From: Nipponacmea schrenckii
Taxonomy: Eukaryota; Mollusca; Gastropoda; Lottiidae
Direction of reading: 5' to 3'
DNA length: 64,000 bases
NCBI GenBank assembly: GCA_030562195.1
Contig: JAUJPP010000012.1
Coordinates: 19,840,001-19,904,000, forward strand
Below the pieces are notes generated by a model. It had not been told where the DNA came from, made no database searches, and saw only the letters and a list, made by a program, of their open reading frames with translations. The position numbers and the translations under genes are program-made. Of this stretch, positions 47,528-60,979 are shown one piece after another. Numbering within the stretch: position 1 is the stretch's first letter; each line of letters starts with the position of its first letter.

Positions 47528-49560
47528 TAATCTTAGGCCAGATTGTTTATATTGAACTACTTGTACAGGCCAGATTGTTTATATTGAATTACTTGTACAG
47601 GCCAGATTGTTTATATTGAAGTACTTGTACAGGCCAGATTGTTTATATTGAACTACTTGTACAGGCCAGATTGTTTATATTGAACTACTTGTACAGGCCA
47701 GATTGTTTATATTGAACTACTTGTACAGGCCAGATTGTTTATAGTGAACTACTTGTACAGGCCAGATTGTTTATATTGAACTACTTGTACAGGCCAGATT
47801 GTTTATATTGAATTACTTGTACAGGCCAGATTGTTTATATTGAACTACTTGTACAGGCCAGATTGTTTATAGTGAACTACTTGTACAGGCCAGATTGTTT
47901 ATATTGAACTACTTGTACAGGCCAGATTGTTTATAGTGAACTACTTGTACAGGCCAGATTGTTTATAGTGAACTACTTGTACAGGCCAGATTGTTTATAT
48001 TGAACTACTTGTACAGGCCAGATTGTTTATATTGAACTACTTGTACAGGCCAGATTGTTTATATTGAACTACTTGTACAGGCCAGATTGTTTATATTGAA
48101 CTACTTGTACAGGCCAGATTGTTTATAGTGAACTACTTGTACAGGCCAGATTGTTTATATTGAACTACTTGTACAGGCCAGATTGTTTATATTGAACTAC
48201 TTGTACAGGCCAGATTGTTTATATTGAACTACTTGTACAGGCCAGATTGTTTATATTGAACTACTTGTACAGGCCAGATTGTTTATATTGAACTACTTGT
48301 ACAGGCCAGATTGTTTATATTGAACTACTTGTACAGGCCAGATTGTTTATATTGAACTACTTGTACAGGCCAGATTGTTTATATTGAACTACTTGTACAG
48401 GCCAGATTGTTTATATTGAACTACTTGTACAGGCCAGATTGTTTATATTGAACTACTTGTACAGGCCAGATTGTTTATATTGAACTACTTGTACAGGCCA
48501 GATTGTTTATATTGAACTACTTGTACAGGCCAGATTGTTTATATTGAACTACTTGTACAGGCCAGATTGTTTATATTGAACTACTTGTACAGGCCAGATT
48601 GTTTATATTGAACTACTTGTACAGGCCAGATTGTTTATATTGAACTACTTGTACAGGCCAGATTGTTTATATTGAACTACTTGTACAGGCCAGATTGTTT
48701 ATATTGAACTACTTGTACAGGCCAGATTGTTTATATTGAATTACTTGTACAGGCCAGATTGTTTATATTGAATTACTTGTACAGGCCAGATTGTTTATAT
48801 TGAACTACTTGTACAGGCCAGATTGTTTATATTGAACTACTTGTACAGGCCAGATTGTTTATATTGAACTACTTGTACAGGCCAGATTGTTTATATTGAA
48901 CTACTTGTACAGGCCAGATTGTTTATATTGATCTACTTGTACAGGCCAGATTGTTTATATTGAACTACTTGTACAGGCCAGATTGTTTATATTGAACTAC
49001 TTGTACAGGCCAGATTGTTTATATTGAACTACTTGTACAGGCCAGATTGTTTATATTGAACTACTTGTACAGGCCAGATTGTTTATATTGAACTACTTGT
49101 ACAGGCCAGATTGTTTATATTGAACTACTTGTACAGGCCAGATTGTTTATATGAATACTTGTACAGGCAGATTGTTTATATGAACTACTTGTACAGGCCA
49201 GATTGTTTAATTGAATACTTGTACAGGCCAGATTGTTTATATTGAACTACTTGTACAGGCCAGATTGTTTATGTGAACATTGACAGCCAATATGTTTATG
49301 CTGAACTTACTTGTACAGAGATTTTTATATTGAATATTGTAAGACCAACTTGTGATATTAATTAGCTTGTACAGGCCAGGATTAGTTCAATCTGAATTAC
49401 TTAGACAGGCCAGATTGTTTATATTGAACTATTGTAACAGGATATTTTATATTGAATACTTGTAAGTCAGATTGTCATTCATATTAATACTTGTCAGGCA
49501 ATTTTATATCAGAACTACTTTAAATTGTTTATACCTATTGCTTGACAGCAATTGTTAATT
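47528..49560. repeat. 32-bp minisatellite, about 55-60 copies
   Basis: Unit 'caggccagattgtttatatt' plus 'gaactacttgta' (32 bp). From about 47550 to 49140 the copies are almost identical. From 49140 to 49560 they decay fast through single-base deletions and substitutions. Confidence 0.95.
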
Positions 49561-50870
49561 TCTACTTACGCATTTAGTTTATACCAAGATTGTCGCAAAT
49601 TGTATTTGTATTGTACGCCATTTTTCAAAATAGCTTTACAGTTTTTATTGAACTACTTGTACAGGCCATTTGTTTTTGACATTGCAACAAAAAATATGTT
49701 TTTGTCTTTGAATGGCAATAACTTCACAACATTTCTTAAATAGGATTTCAGTAAGAACACAACTTGTGTCGCATATCTGCCATGTGGCGTTAGAGGTGTT
49801 AAAAATTATTTTTCCAAAAACACCCAAGAAAACCCCTCAAAATGGCGAAGCATGGCCTTTAATTTATACAAGTTTATTAGTTGTATTGTTTATGACCCCT
49901 TTTATCAATATCATAGACAATCATACAGTAGTTTATAAACTGGATCAGGTTAACATCTATTATTAATCAACAAGACTATTTATTGTTTATACTAGTTGCT
50001 AGGTGACACAAACATGATAATTTCTAACTTACTATTAGAACAAACCTATTAACTCAAGGATTTCATGTCATTGTTTTGGTATTTACGTCATTTTCTCAAA
50101 ATAGACTTTACTATCACGATATACTTTTAAAAGTGTAGACCCCTTTTTAAAACATCCTTTTTTAAAGGAATGTCCAACATGGAATAAACTGCAATATCAC
50201 TCAGAAAATGGTCTCACAGTGTTTTGAATATGTATAATTTCATTGCTTTGACTTCATTAATACAAATTGATAATATACATAGTGATTCTTCCATTATTTA
50301 TTGCAAGAGCTTTTAATATTTACATTTCTACTATAAACTGTAGTTTGTCACGTGATACTATGACGTCGTCAAGGCACCATATAATGACACAATCTGAGAT
50401 TTGTGGCAAATTCAAGGGAACCGATCATACAAAAGTGAAAATTGCGTAAAATAAAAGAATCTGAATGTAAATATAAGAATTAAACGTTGGTCTTACTAGC
50501 ATTATTGAGTGTGTAAACATAGTTGATCACGCCACAAACATACATAAATGACTTTGTCATTTATCCAGTTTGTCACGTGATCAACTACGTTTACACACCA
50601 ATAATGCAAGTGAGACCAATGTTTAATCCTTATATGAATCAAGCATACATTGGTTGAAATGTTTCAGGATAAAGAAATAAATCGTGCTTTATGTTATTAG
50701 ATTTTGATTAGAGACACAATGGAACTTAATTGTCAGAGATAATTAAAAAAAATATAAATCAATCAATGGAGGTATATTGTTTATATTCAAACATGAAACT
50801 ATTATGATAAATCAAGTAGGGCCAATTTTAAAGGACACTGGACATGAAATTTCAAAAAAATAAATTATTT
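49561..50870. other. AT-rich unique sequence with MITE remnants
   Basis: Contains a single end of the 42939-type MITE near 49800-49862 and the foldback element at 50472. The short open frames here show no coding character. Confidence 0.4.
50472..50634. mobile_element. foldback MITE with about 60-bp arms
   Basis: Left arm 'ataagaattaaacgttggtc' to 'catagttgatcacg' and right arm 'cgtgatcaactacgtttaca' to 'gtttaatccttat' are near-perfect inverted copies around a short AT-rich spacer. Confidence 0.87.
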
Positions 50871-53800
50871 TAGATTTTATTTATCGAAATAATGGAAAAA
50901 CTGATCAAAGGTTTGATATAACAAAACCTACACAGTACTGAACATTGGGAGTCTGGATGTTCTCTATTGAAATTAATGGAAAAACTGATTAGAAGTTGAA
51001 TATAACAAAACCTACACAGTACTGAACATTGGGAGACTGGATGTTCTTTATTGAAATTAATGGAAAAACTGATTAGAAGTTGAATATAACAAAACCTACA
51101 CAGTACTGAACATGGGGAGACTGGATGTTCTTTATTGAAATTAATGGAAAAACTGATTAGAAGTTGAATATAACAAAACCTACACAGTACTGAACATTGG
51201 GAGACTGGATGTTCTTTACTGAAATTAATGGAAAAACTGACCAGAAGTTGAATATAATAAAACCTACACAGTACTGAACATTGGGAGACTGGATGTTCTC
51301 TATTGAAATTAATGGAAAAACTGATTAGAAGTTGAATATAACAAAACCTACACAGTACTGAACATTGGGAGACTGGATGTTCTCTATTGAAATTAATGGA
51401 AAAACTGATTAGAAGTTGAATAATAACAAAACCTACACAGTACTGAACATGGGGAGTCTGGATGTTCTCTATTGAAATTAATGGAAAAACTGATTAGAAG
51501 TTGAATATAACAAAACCTACACAGTACTGAACATTGGGAGACTGGATGTTCTCTATTGAAATTAATGGAAAAACTGATTAGAAGTTGAATATAACAAAAC
51601 CTACACAGTACTGAACATTGGGAGTCTGGATGTTCTCTATTGAAATTAATGGAAAAACTGATTAGAAGTTGAATAATAACAAAACCTACACAGTACTGAA
51701 CATGGGGAGTCTGGATGTTCTCTATTGAAATTAACATAAAAACTGATCAGAAGTTAAATAATAACAAAACCTACACAGTACTGAACATGGGGAGTCTGGA
51801 TGTTCTCTATTGAAATTAATGGAAAAACTGATTAGAAGTTGAATATAACAAAACCTACACAGTACTGAACATTGGGAGTCTGGATGTTCTCTATTGAAAT
51901 TAATGGAAAAACTGATTAGAAGTTGAATAATAACAAAACCTACACAGTACTGAACATGGGGAGTCTGGATGTTCTCTATTGAAATTAATGGAAAAACTGA
52001 TTAGAAGTTGAATATAACAAAACCTACACAGTACTGAACATGGGGAGACTGGATGTTCTCTATTGAAATTAATGGAAAAACTGATTAGAAGTTGAATATA
52101 ACAAAACCTACACAGTACTGAACATTGGGAGACTGGATGTTCTTTATCGAAATAATGGAAAAACTGATTAGAAGTTGAATAATAACAAAACCTACACAGT
52201 ACTGAACATTGGGAGACTGGATGTTCTTTATCGAAATAATGGAAAAACTGATTAGAAGTTGAATAATAACAAAACCTACACAGTACTGAACATTGGGAGA
52301 CTGGATGTACTTTATTGAAATTAACATAAAAACTGATTAGAAGTTGAATAATAACAAAACCTACAAAGTACTGAACATTGGGAGACTGGATGTACTTTAT
52401 TGAAATTAACATAAAAACTGATTAGAAGTTGAATAATAACAAAACCTACAAAGTACTGAACATTGGGAGACTGGATGTACTTTATTGAAATTAACATAAA
52501 AACTGATCAGAAGTTAAATAATAACAAAACCTACACAGTACTGAACATTGGGAGACTGGATGTACTTTATTGAAATTAACATAAAAACTGATTAGAAGTT
52601 AAATATAACAAAACCTACAAAGTACTGAACATTGGGAGACTGGATGTACTTTATTGAAATTAACATAAAAACTGATTAGAAGTTGAATATAACAAAACCT
52701 ACAAAGTACTGAACATGGGGAGTCTGGATGTTCTTTATTGAAATTAACATAAAAACTGATTAGAAGTTGAATATAACAAAACCTACACAGTACTGAACAT
52801 GGGGAGTCTGGATGTTCTTTATTGAAATTAACATAAAAACTGATTAGAAGTTGAATATAACAAAACCTACACAGTACTGAACATGGGGAGTCTGGATGTT
52901 CTCTATTGAAATTAACATAAAAACTGATTAGAAGTTGAATATAACAAAACCTACACAGTACTGAACATGGGGAGTCTGGATGTTCTTTATTGAAATTAAC
53001 ATAAAAACTGATTAGAAGTTGAATATAACAAAACCTACACAGTACTGAACATGGGGAGTCTGGATGTTCTCTATTGAAATTAACATAAAAACTGATTAGA
53101 AGTTGAATATAACAAAACCTACACAGTACTGAACATGGGGAGTCTGGATGTTCTCTATTGAAATTAACATAAAAACTGATTAGAAGTTGAATATAACAAA
53201 ACCTACACAGTACTGAACATGGGGAGTCTGGATGTTCTCTATTGAAATTAACATAAAAACTGATTAGAAGTTGAATATAACAAAACCTACACAGTACTGA
53301 ACATGGGGAGTCTGGATGTTCTCTATTGAAATTAACATAAAAACTGATTAGAAGTTGAATATAACAAAACCTACACAGTACTGAACATGGGGAGTCTGGA
53401 TGTTCTCTATTGAAATTAACAAAAAAACTGATTAGAAGTTGAATATAACAAAACCTACACAGTACTGAACATGGGGAGTCTGGATGTTCTCTATTGAAAT
53501 TAACATAAAAACTGATTAGAAGTTGAATATAACAAAACCTACACAGTACTGAACATGGGGAGTCTGGATGTTCTCTATTGAAATTAACAAAAAAACTGAT
53601 TAGAAGTTGAATATAACAAAACCTACACAGTACTGAACATGGGGAGTCTGGATGTTCTCTATTGAAATTAACATAAAAACTGATTAGAAGTTGAATATAT
53701 CAAAACCTACACAGTACTGAACATGGGGAGTCTGGATGTACTTTATTGAAATTAACATAAAAACTGATTAGAAGTTGAATATAACAAAACCTACACAGTA

Positions 53801-55862
53801 CTGAACATGGGGAGTCTGGATGTTCTCTATTGAAATTAACAAAAAAACTGATTAGAAGTTGAATATAACAAAACCTACACAGTACTGAACATGGGGAGTC
53901 TGGATGTTCTCTATTGAAATTAACATAAAAACTGATTAGAAGTTGAATATAACAAAACCTACACAGTACTGAACATGGGGAGTCTGGATGTTCTTTATTG
54001 AAATTAACATAAAAACTGATTAGAAGTTGAATATATCAAAACCTACACAGTACTGAACATGGGGAGTCTGGATGTTCTTTATTGAAATTAACAGAAAAAC
54101 TGATTAGAAGTTGAATATAACAAAACCTACACAGTACTGAACATGGGGAGTCTGGATGTTCTCTATTGAAATTAACATAAAAACTGATTAGAAGTTGAAT
54201 ATAACAAAACCTACACAGTACTGAACATGGGGAGTCTGGATGTTCTTTATTGAAATTAACATAAAAACTGATTAGAAGTTGAATATAACAAAACCTACAC
54301 AGTACTGAACATGGGGAGTCTGGATGTTCTTTATTGAAATTAACAAAAAAACTGATTAGAAGTTGAATATAACAAAACCTACACAGTACTGAACATGGGG
54401 AGTCTGGATGTTCTCTATTGAAATTAACATAAAAACTGATTAGAAGTTGAATATAACAAAACCTACACAGTACTGAACATGGGGAGTCTGGATGTTCTTT
54501 ATTGAAATTAACATAAAAACTGATTAGAAGTTGAATATATCAAAACCTACACAGTACTGAACATGGGGGGTCTGGATGTTCTCTATTGAAATTAACAAAA
54601 AAACTGATTAGAAGTTGAATATAACAAAACCTACACAGTACTGAACATGGGGAGTCTGGATGTTCTCTATTGAAATTAACATAAAAACTGATTAGAAGTT
54701 GAATATAACAAAACCTACACAGTACTGAACATGGGGAGTCTGGATGTTCTCTATTGAAATTAACATAAAAACTGATTAGAAGTTGAATATATCAAAACCT
54801 ACACAGTACTGAACATGGGGAGTCTGGATGTTCTCTATTGAAATTAATGGAAAAACTGATCAGAAGTTAAATAATAACAAAACCTACACAGTACTGAACA
54901 TGGGGAGTCTGGATGTTCTCTATTGAAATTAACATAAAAACTGATTAGAAGTTGAATATATCAAAACCTACACAGTACTGAACATGGGGAGTCTGGATGT
55001 ACTTTATTGAAATTAACATAAAAACTGATTAGAAGTTGAATATAACAAAACCTACACAGTACTGAACATGGGGAGTCTGGATGTTCTCTATTGAAATTAA
55101 CATAAAAACTGATTAGAAGTTAAATAATAACAAAACCTGTACTGTACTGAACATGGGGAGTCTGGATGTTCTTTATTGAAATTAATGGAAAAACTGATCA
55201 GAAGTTAAATAATAACAAAACCTGTACTGTACTGAACATGGGGAGTCTGGATGTTCTTTATTGAAAATAATGGAAAAACTGATCAGAAGTTAAATAATAA
55301 CAAAACCTACACAGTACTGAACATGGGGAGTCTGGATGTTCTTTATTGAAATTAATGGAAAAACTGATTAGAAGTTGAATATAACAAAACCTACACAGTA
55401 CTGAACATTGGGAGACTGGATGTACTTTATTGAAATTAACATAAAAACTGATTAGAAGTTGAATATATCAAAACCTTCACAGTACTGAACATGGGGAGTC
55501 TGGATGTTCTCTATTGAAATTAATGGAAAAACTGATTAGAAGTTGAATATAACAAAACCTACACAGTACTGAACATTGGGAGACTGGATGTTCTTTATTG
55601 AAATTAACATAAAACCGATTAGAAGTTGAATATATCAAAACCTTCACAGTACTGAACATGGGGAGTCTGGATGTTCTCTATTGAAATTAATGGAAAAACT
55701 GATCAGAAGTTGAATAATAACAAAACCTACACAGTACTGAACATTGGGAGACTGGATGTTCTTTATTGAAATTAATGGAAAAACTGATTAGAAGTTGAAT
55801 ATAACAAAACCTACACAGTACTGAACATTGGGAGACTGGATGTTCTTTATTGAAATTAATGG
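50870..55862. repeat. 84-bp satellite, about 59 copies
   Basis: The unit includes 'actgattagaagttgaatat', 'aacaaaacctacacagtact' and 'gaacatggggagtctggatg'. The period is 84 bp (five units in exactly 420 bases between 52921 and 53341). Two variant classes exist: 'attaatggaaaaactg' with 'cattgggagactgg' near both ends, and 'attaacataaaaactg' with 'catggggagtctgg' in the middle. Because 84 is a multiple of three, minus-strand frames of 114-170 codons run through it; these are not genes. Confidence 0.96.
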
Positions 55863-56280
55863 AAAATAAAAGTAGAATATTATTGACAAAACTTTTGCAT
55901 TTTTGTATACTGGGAAACAGGATTTAGGCACGATTCCTGTTTAAATGAAGTTGATATATACTCTACCTTTACCTACGTAACAACATGTTATTTAGTACTT
56001 GTCAAGGTCAATATGTAGGTGTAGTTGTTTATATTGACCGATCGCTATATTGTTTATTGATTATTCACTGACCATTCAATAATCAATAATAATGTATTTA
56101 ATTACAGCCCTATTGACTACAACATACCTTGTTATTCAGTATAAAGAACAGTGATTAATAAAGGGAATGGTTATAACCTCTATTAATGACAAGCTATTGA
56201 ATTTATATCATAGTTTTTCACATTGCTTGTTTTACTTCTTGGTTTTCTAGAATGTATTGACTGTCTTTGCTATTTTGTGA

Positions 56281-56672
56281 GGTTCTATAGCACAGCGGTT
56301 AGAGTGTTGGTTCTATAGCACAGCGGTAAGAGCGTTGGTTCTATAGCACAGCGGTTAGAGTGTTGGTTCTATAGCACAGCGGTTAGAGCGTTGGTTCTAT
56401 AGCACAGTGGTTAGAGTGTTGGTTCTATAGCACAGCAGTTAGACCGTTGGTTCTATAGCACAGCGGTTAGAACGTTGGTTCTTTAGCACAGCGGTTAGAG
56501 CGTTGGTTCTATAGCACAGCGGTTAGAACGTTGGTTCTTTAGCACAGCGGTTAGAGCGTTGGTTCTATAGCACAGCGGTAAGAGCGTTGGTTCTATAGCA
56601 CAGCAGTTAGAGCGTTGGTTCTATAGCACAGCAGTTAGAGTGTTGGTTCTATAGCACAGCGGGTAGAGCGTT
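56281..56672. repeat. 28-bp minisatellite made from the SINE-B A-box head, 14 copies
   Basis: Unit 'ggttctatagcacagcggtt' plus 'agagcgtt' (28 bp). It is identical to the first 28 bases of SINE-B, and the array runs straight into a full SINE-B body at 56673. So the tRNA-like head has been multiplied in tandem upstream of the element. Confidence 0.93.
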
Positions 56673-56955
56673 GGTTCTTTACGTCATGACATCATTTGCT
56701 TGGATATGTTAAAAATGTCTGACGTGAGTTCTAATCTCTATCGATGTGTGAAAGTTCGATGACCTTGGATAAGTCATCTTCACTCATAATTCCATTCCAC
56801 CCAGCTGTAAATGGGTACGGATAATACGGGAAAGATCAATGCCAAGAGGTTTGGCCAAGGACCAGCTGGTAGAAAGGATCCCTGTCTGGCAGACTTGTGA
56901 ACCTAAGTTGTTATCCTTGTAAAATATAGTTCTTTCTTTCGTTTCTTTTCTTTCT
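56645..56955 (+). mobile_element. SINE-B, full body, fed by the A-box array
   Basis: Begins with the last array unit, continues through the B-box-like 'gagttctaatctctatcgat', 'cacccagctgtaaatgggta', 'ccaagaggtttggccaagga' and 'ccagctggtagaaaggatcc', and ends 'gttatccttgtaaaatatag' plus a ttctttc-rich tail. Confidence 0.88.
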
Positions 56956-57019
56956 CTTTCATTTTTAACAATACAATGATGACATTTTAAGTCTTTATTC
57001 ACTTTTACAAAAATGGAAC

Positions 57020-57483
57020 TCAAAATGGAAGCCTGAGGGTCCAGGGTTAATCCTGGCAAAGGTTCAGATGAACTTCTCAACCCTGTTCCCTGTTGAAACA
57101 TAAACTGACATCCCCTGTTAACTGTCTTCCCCTGTATACTGGTTATTTGCAAAGTCCCAGTCAAATCACTATATAATACATAGGAGATAAACCCCAGTAA
57201 ACCAGCACCCTCTGTAAATCGCAATTCGGCATCGAAATCAAGTCCTAAAGTATTTAATCTATAGTTCATTAGTTTCTCTAAACCGGCATCTGAGTTCGTA
57301 CTAATTGAAGTTAATCCGTTGATGGCATTTAAAAAAATGAATACGACACATGCTAATTAATCACTAATCCAATTAATTACCCTTTTATGTATTACCACTG
57401 CTACAGGTAAACCGGCAACCTCTCCAAACTGGCATTTATCATGGGTCCGACAGCCTGTTGGTTTAGAGGGGTTTCACTGTATA
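57020..57483. mobile_element. probable pogo/Tigger-type MITE remnant
   Basis: The right end 'tagaggggtttcactg' followed by TA, together with internal 'taaaccggcaacctctccaa', resembles the 'cagtgaaacccctctaaacc' ends typical of pogo-like elements. The left end is not clear, and a SINE-A-like scrap ('gtccagggttaatcctggca') lies at 57038-57070. The 161-codon minus-strand frame here is a composite of these repeats. Confidence 0.5.
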
Positions 57484-57559
57484 TAATAAAGCTAAGGGTA
57501 CCAACATATTTAATCTTATTATCTTTAAATGATATTTAGAAGTAGATGGAATAATATAT

Positions 57560-58010
57560 AAAGCAATACAATAATAGGTATACTACTTCTCTTTAATTTA
57601 GGCAACGTTTTTGTTCTTACCATTATTGCTTGATAAAGATTCCTGCATGTGAATTGAAACGTTGCCTAAATTAAAGAGAAGTAGTATATCTATAATAGTG
57701 TTCTTATTTATCTAAAGTTACTATATCTATTATTGTATTGCTTGATAAAGATTCCTGTATGTGAATTGAAACATTGCTAAATTAAAGAGAAGTAGTATAT
57801 CTATAATAGTGTTCTTATTTATCTAAAGTTACTATATCTATTATTGTATAGACTTGATTTCTATTTTGAAACATTGCTAAATTAAGGAGAAGTAGTATAT
57901 CATAAAGGTTCTTATTTATCTAAAGTTACTATATCTATTATTGTTTTGCTTGATAAAATCTTATGTGAATTGAAACGTTGCTAAATTAGAGAATAGTATC
58001 CATATAGTGT
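57560..58010. repeat. foldback element with tandemly multiplied right half
   Basis: 'gtatactacttctctttaat' plus 'ttaggcaacgtt' at 57575-57610 is inverted at 57657-57700. The right half ('gcttgataaagattcctg', 'attgaaacattgctaaatta', 'agagaagtagtatatctata') then repeats about three more times with increasing decay. Confidence 0.8.
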
Positions 58011-58449
58011 TCTTTATTTATTTTGTTACATGTGCAAGTAGTTCTAAAACCCATGTATGAACATGGCACATGTAAACGAAAGTAGTAATCCATTATGCCA
58101 ATTGTTTTACTATATTGTCTGAAAGCATCTGATGCAATTAAACTATCTGACCTACAAACCTTGAAATGGACTGCTATCTTATACCAAGTGTTGACTTATT
58201 TATCTGTACATCATTATTGCGTTGACAAGGATTTAATGTAATTATTGCGTTGAAAGGAAAGAAATGTTTAACGAACTGTTGGTTTTCTTATCATCAGTTC
58301 AATGTCTAGTAAAGAAATATAAAATGTCATGGGTTAATGATGAAACAAACATTACTAGAGATTGTACAAGATCCAAGGAAAGATTTAATCAATTGAATAA
58401 GATCAGAGGAAAAAAATTACATCAGAGAAGCTCTTATATAAGACATTGA

Positions 58450-59770
58450 AACAGGTTCCAGTTAAAACCTGATGTTGTAAATTGAAATTGGTTAGAGGTA
58501 AAATCTGTTATAGATTGAAATAGGTTAGAGATAAAACCTTTTATAGATTGAAATAGGTTAGAGATAAAACCTTTTATAGATTGAAATAGGTTAGAGGTAA
58601 AATCTGTTATAAATTGAAATTGGTTAGAAGTAAAATCTGTTATAAATTGAAATAGTTTATAGGTAAAACCTGTTATAAATTGAAATAGGTTAGAGGTAAA
58701 ACCTGTTGTAAATTGAAATAGGTTAGAGGTAAAACCTGTTGTAAATTGAAATTGGTTAGAAGTAAAATCTGTTATAGATTGAAATAGGTTAGAGGTAAAA
58801 CCTGTTATAAATTCAAATAGGTTAGAGGTAAAACCTGTTATAAATTGGAATAGGTTAGAGGTAAAACCTGTTGTAAATTGAAATAGGTTAGAGGTAAAAC
58901 CTGTTATAAATGGAAATAGGTTAGAGGTAAAACCTTTTATAGATTGAAATAGGTTAGAGGTAAAACCTTTAATAGATTGAAATTGGTTAGAAGTAAAACC
59001 TGTTATAAATTGAAATAGGTTAGAGGTAAAACCTGTTATAAATTGAAATAGGTTAGAGGTAAAACCTGTTATAAATTGAAATAGGTTAGAGGTAAAACCT
59101 GTTTAAATTGAAATAGGTTAGAGGTAAAATCTGTTATAAATTGAAATAGGTTAGAGGTAAAACCTGTTATAAATTGAAATAGGTTAGAGGTAAAACCTGT
59201 TATAAATTGAAATAGGTTAGAGGTAAAACCTTTTATAGATTGAAATAGGTTAGAGGTAAAACCTGTTATAAATTGAAATAGGTTAGAGGTAAAACCTGTT
59301 ATAAATTGAAATAGGTTAGAGGTAAAACCTGTTATAAATTGAAATAGGTTAGAGGTAAAACCTTTTATAATTGAAATAGGTTAGAGTAAAACCTGTTATA
59401 AATTGAAATAGGTTTAGAGGTAAAACTGTTATAAATTGAAATAGGTTAGAGGTAAAACCTTTTATAGATTGAAATAGGTTAGAGGTAAAACCTGTTATAA
59501 ATTGAAATAGGTTAGAGGTAAAACTGTTATAAATTGAAATAGGTTAGAGGTAAAACCTTTTATAAATTGAAATAGGTTAGAGGTAAAACCTGTTATAAAT
59601 TGAAATAGGTTAGAGGTAAAACCTGTTATAGATTGAAATAGGTTAGAGGTAAAACCTTTTATAAATTGAAATAGGTTAGAGGTAAAACCTGTTATAAATT
59701 GAAATAGGTTAGAGGAAAAATCTGTTATAAATTGAAATAGGTTAGAGGTAAAACTTTGATATTATAGGTT
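58450..59770. repeat. 33-bp minisatellite, about 39 copies
   Basis: Unit 'gaaataggttagaggtaaaa' plus 'cctgttataaatt' (33 bp), with a common 'ccttttatagatt' variant. Confidence 0.94.
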
Positions 59771-59789
59771 GAAAAAGGTTAGAGGAAAG

Positions 59790-60360
59790 CCTTTAATATA
59801 TAGATCAGAGAAAAATCTAATATATAGTGAATTAGGAAAACCTAATAATATAGCAAATTGTAACAGAACAGAGGAAAGCCTTTAATATATAGTGTATTGG
59901 AATAGATCAGAGGAAAACCTAATAATATAGCAAATTGTAACAGAACAGAGGAAAGCCTTTAATATATAGTGTATTGGAATAGATCAGAGGAAAACCTAAT
60001 AATATAGCAAATTGTAATAGATCAGAGGAAAGCCTTTAATATATAGTAAATTGTAATAGATCAGAGGAAAGCCTTTAATATATAGTAAATTGGAATAGAT
60101 CAGAGGAAAGCCAAATAATATAGCAAATTGGAATATATCAGAGGAAAGCCTTTAATATATAGTGATTGGAATAGATCAGAGGAAAGCCAAATAATATAGC
60201 AAATTGGAATAGATCAGAGGAAAGCCGCATAATATAGCAAATTGGAATAGATCAGAGGCAAACCTAATAATATAGCCTTTTAAATTAGCAAATTAGAATA
60301 GATCAGAGAAAAATCTAATAATAAAGCAATTTGGAATAGATCAGAGAAAAAACCAAAACA
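59790..60360. repeat. about 39-bp minisatellite, about 14 copies
   Basis: Units of 'agatcagaggaaagccttta' plus 'atatatagtaaattggaat', alternating with 'aataatatagcaaattg' versions. The motif 'agaggaaaacct' suggests descent from the adjacent 33-bp array. Confidence 0.88.
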
Positions 60361-60979
60361 ATAGATTTCATAGATGTGAGTGTATGAAATGCAAGTTGGA
60401 AGATATAAGCTAATATCTGTATTCTGTTACCGGTATATCATATGTGATATCAATCAACTTGACTCTGACAAGAGTAGTTCCCCATTAGTCTATAGTTTTT
60501 AAAATTCTTGATTGTAATCAATTGCAGCTTTACAACTTGGGCAGTTATTCTCAAAAACTTAACTTAAGATGATTTTAGTGTTACAGTCATCTGATTGGTC
60601 AATCACTGACATTAATTTTGAATTTTGTTTTATTATCGAATCAAATTACTGTTTCTCTTTAAATCTTGCTTAAATCTTATTTAAGTTTTCTGAACATTAT
60701 TTTAACAAACAGACAGTATTCTGCAGTGTACAATGAATAACACTGGCTTGTTCGTTTCACATTCATGTTAACTATCAGCTAAATGAGGACTGACAAGATC
60801 TAATCGTATCTGATATTTTATAAATCTTTAGAAACCTTACGTAACAGCAATAATATACTCTTATTGTTCAAATAATATAACTAAAGATATGAATTACCGT
60901 TATGTTACATCACTTGGCAATGGTTAACTTACGTAATTATCTTCCTTGACTTCCTTAAGTGGCATTTAGTAATTGGAGA

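Noticed and set aside
46848..49560. CRISPR-like regular repeats
   Set aside because: Units are directly contiguous with no unique spacers, and the window is eukaryotic; these are minisatellites.
51393..52412. 114- and 170-codon minus-strand frames
   Set aside because: These are products of the 84-bp satellite, whose length is a multiple of three; no start context, splice sites or domain.
56281..56730. tandem tRNA genes
   Set aside because: Only an A-box-like head is repeated. The units are 28 bp, cannot form a cloverleaf, and match the head of SINE-B.
56784..57269. 161-codon minus-strand frame
   Set aside because: A composite of the antisense SINE-B body, a SINE-A scrap and a pogo-like remnant.
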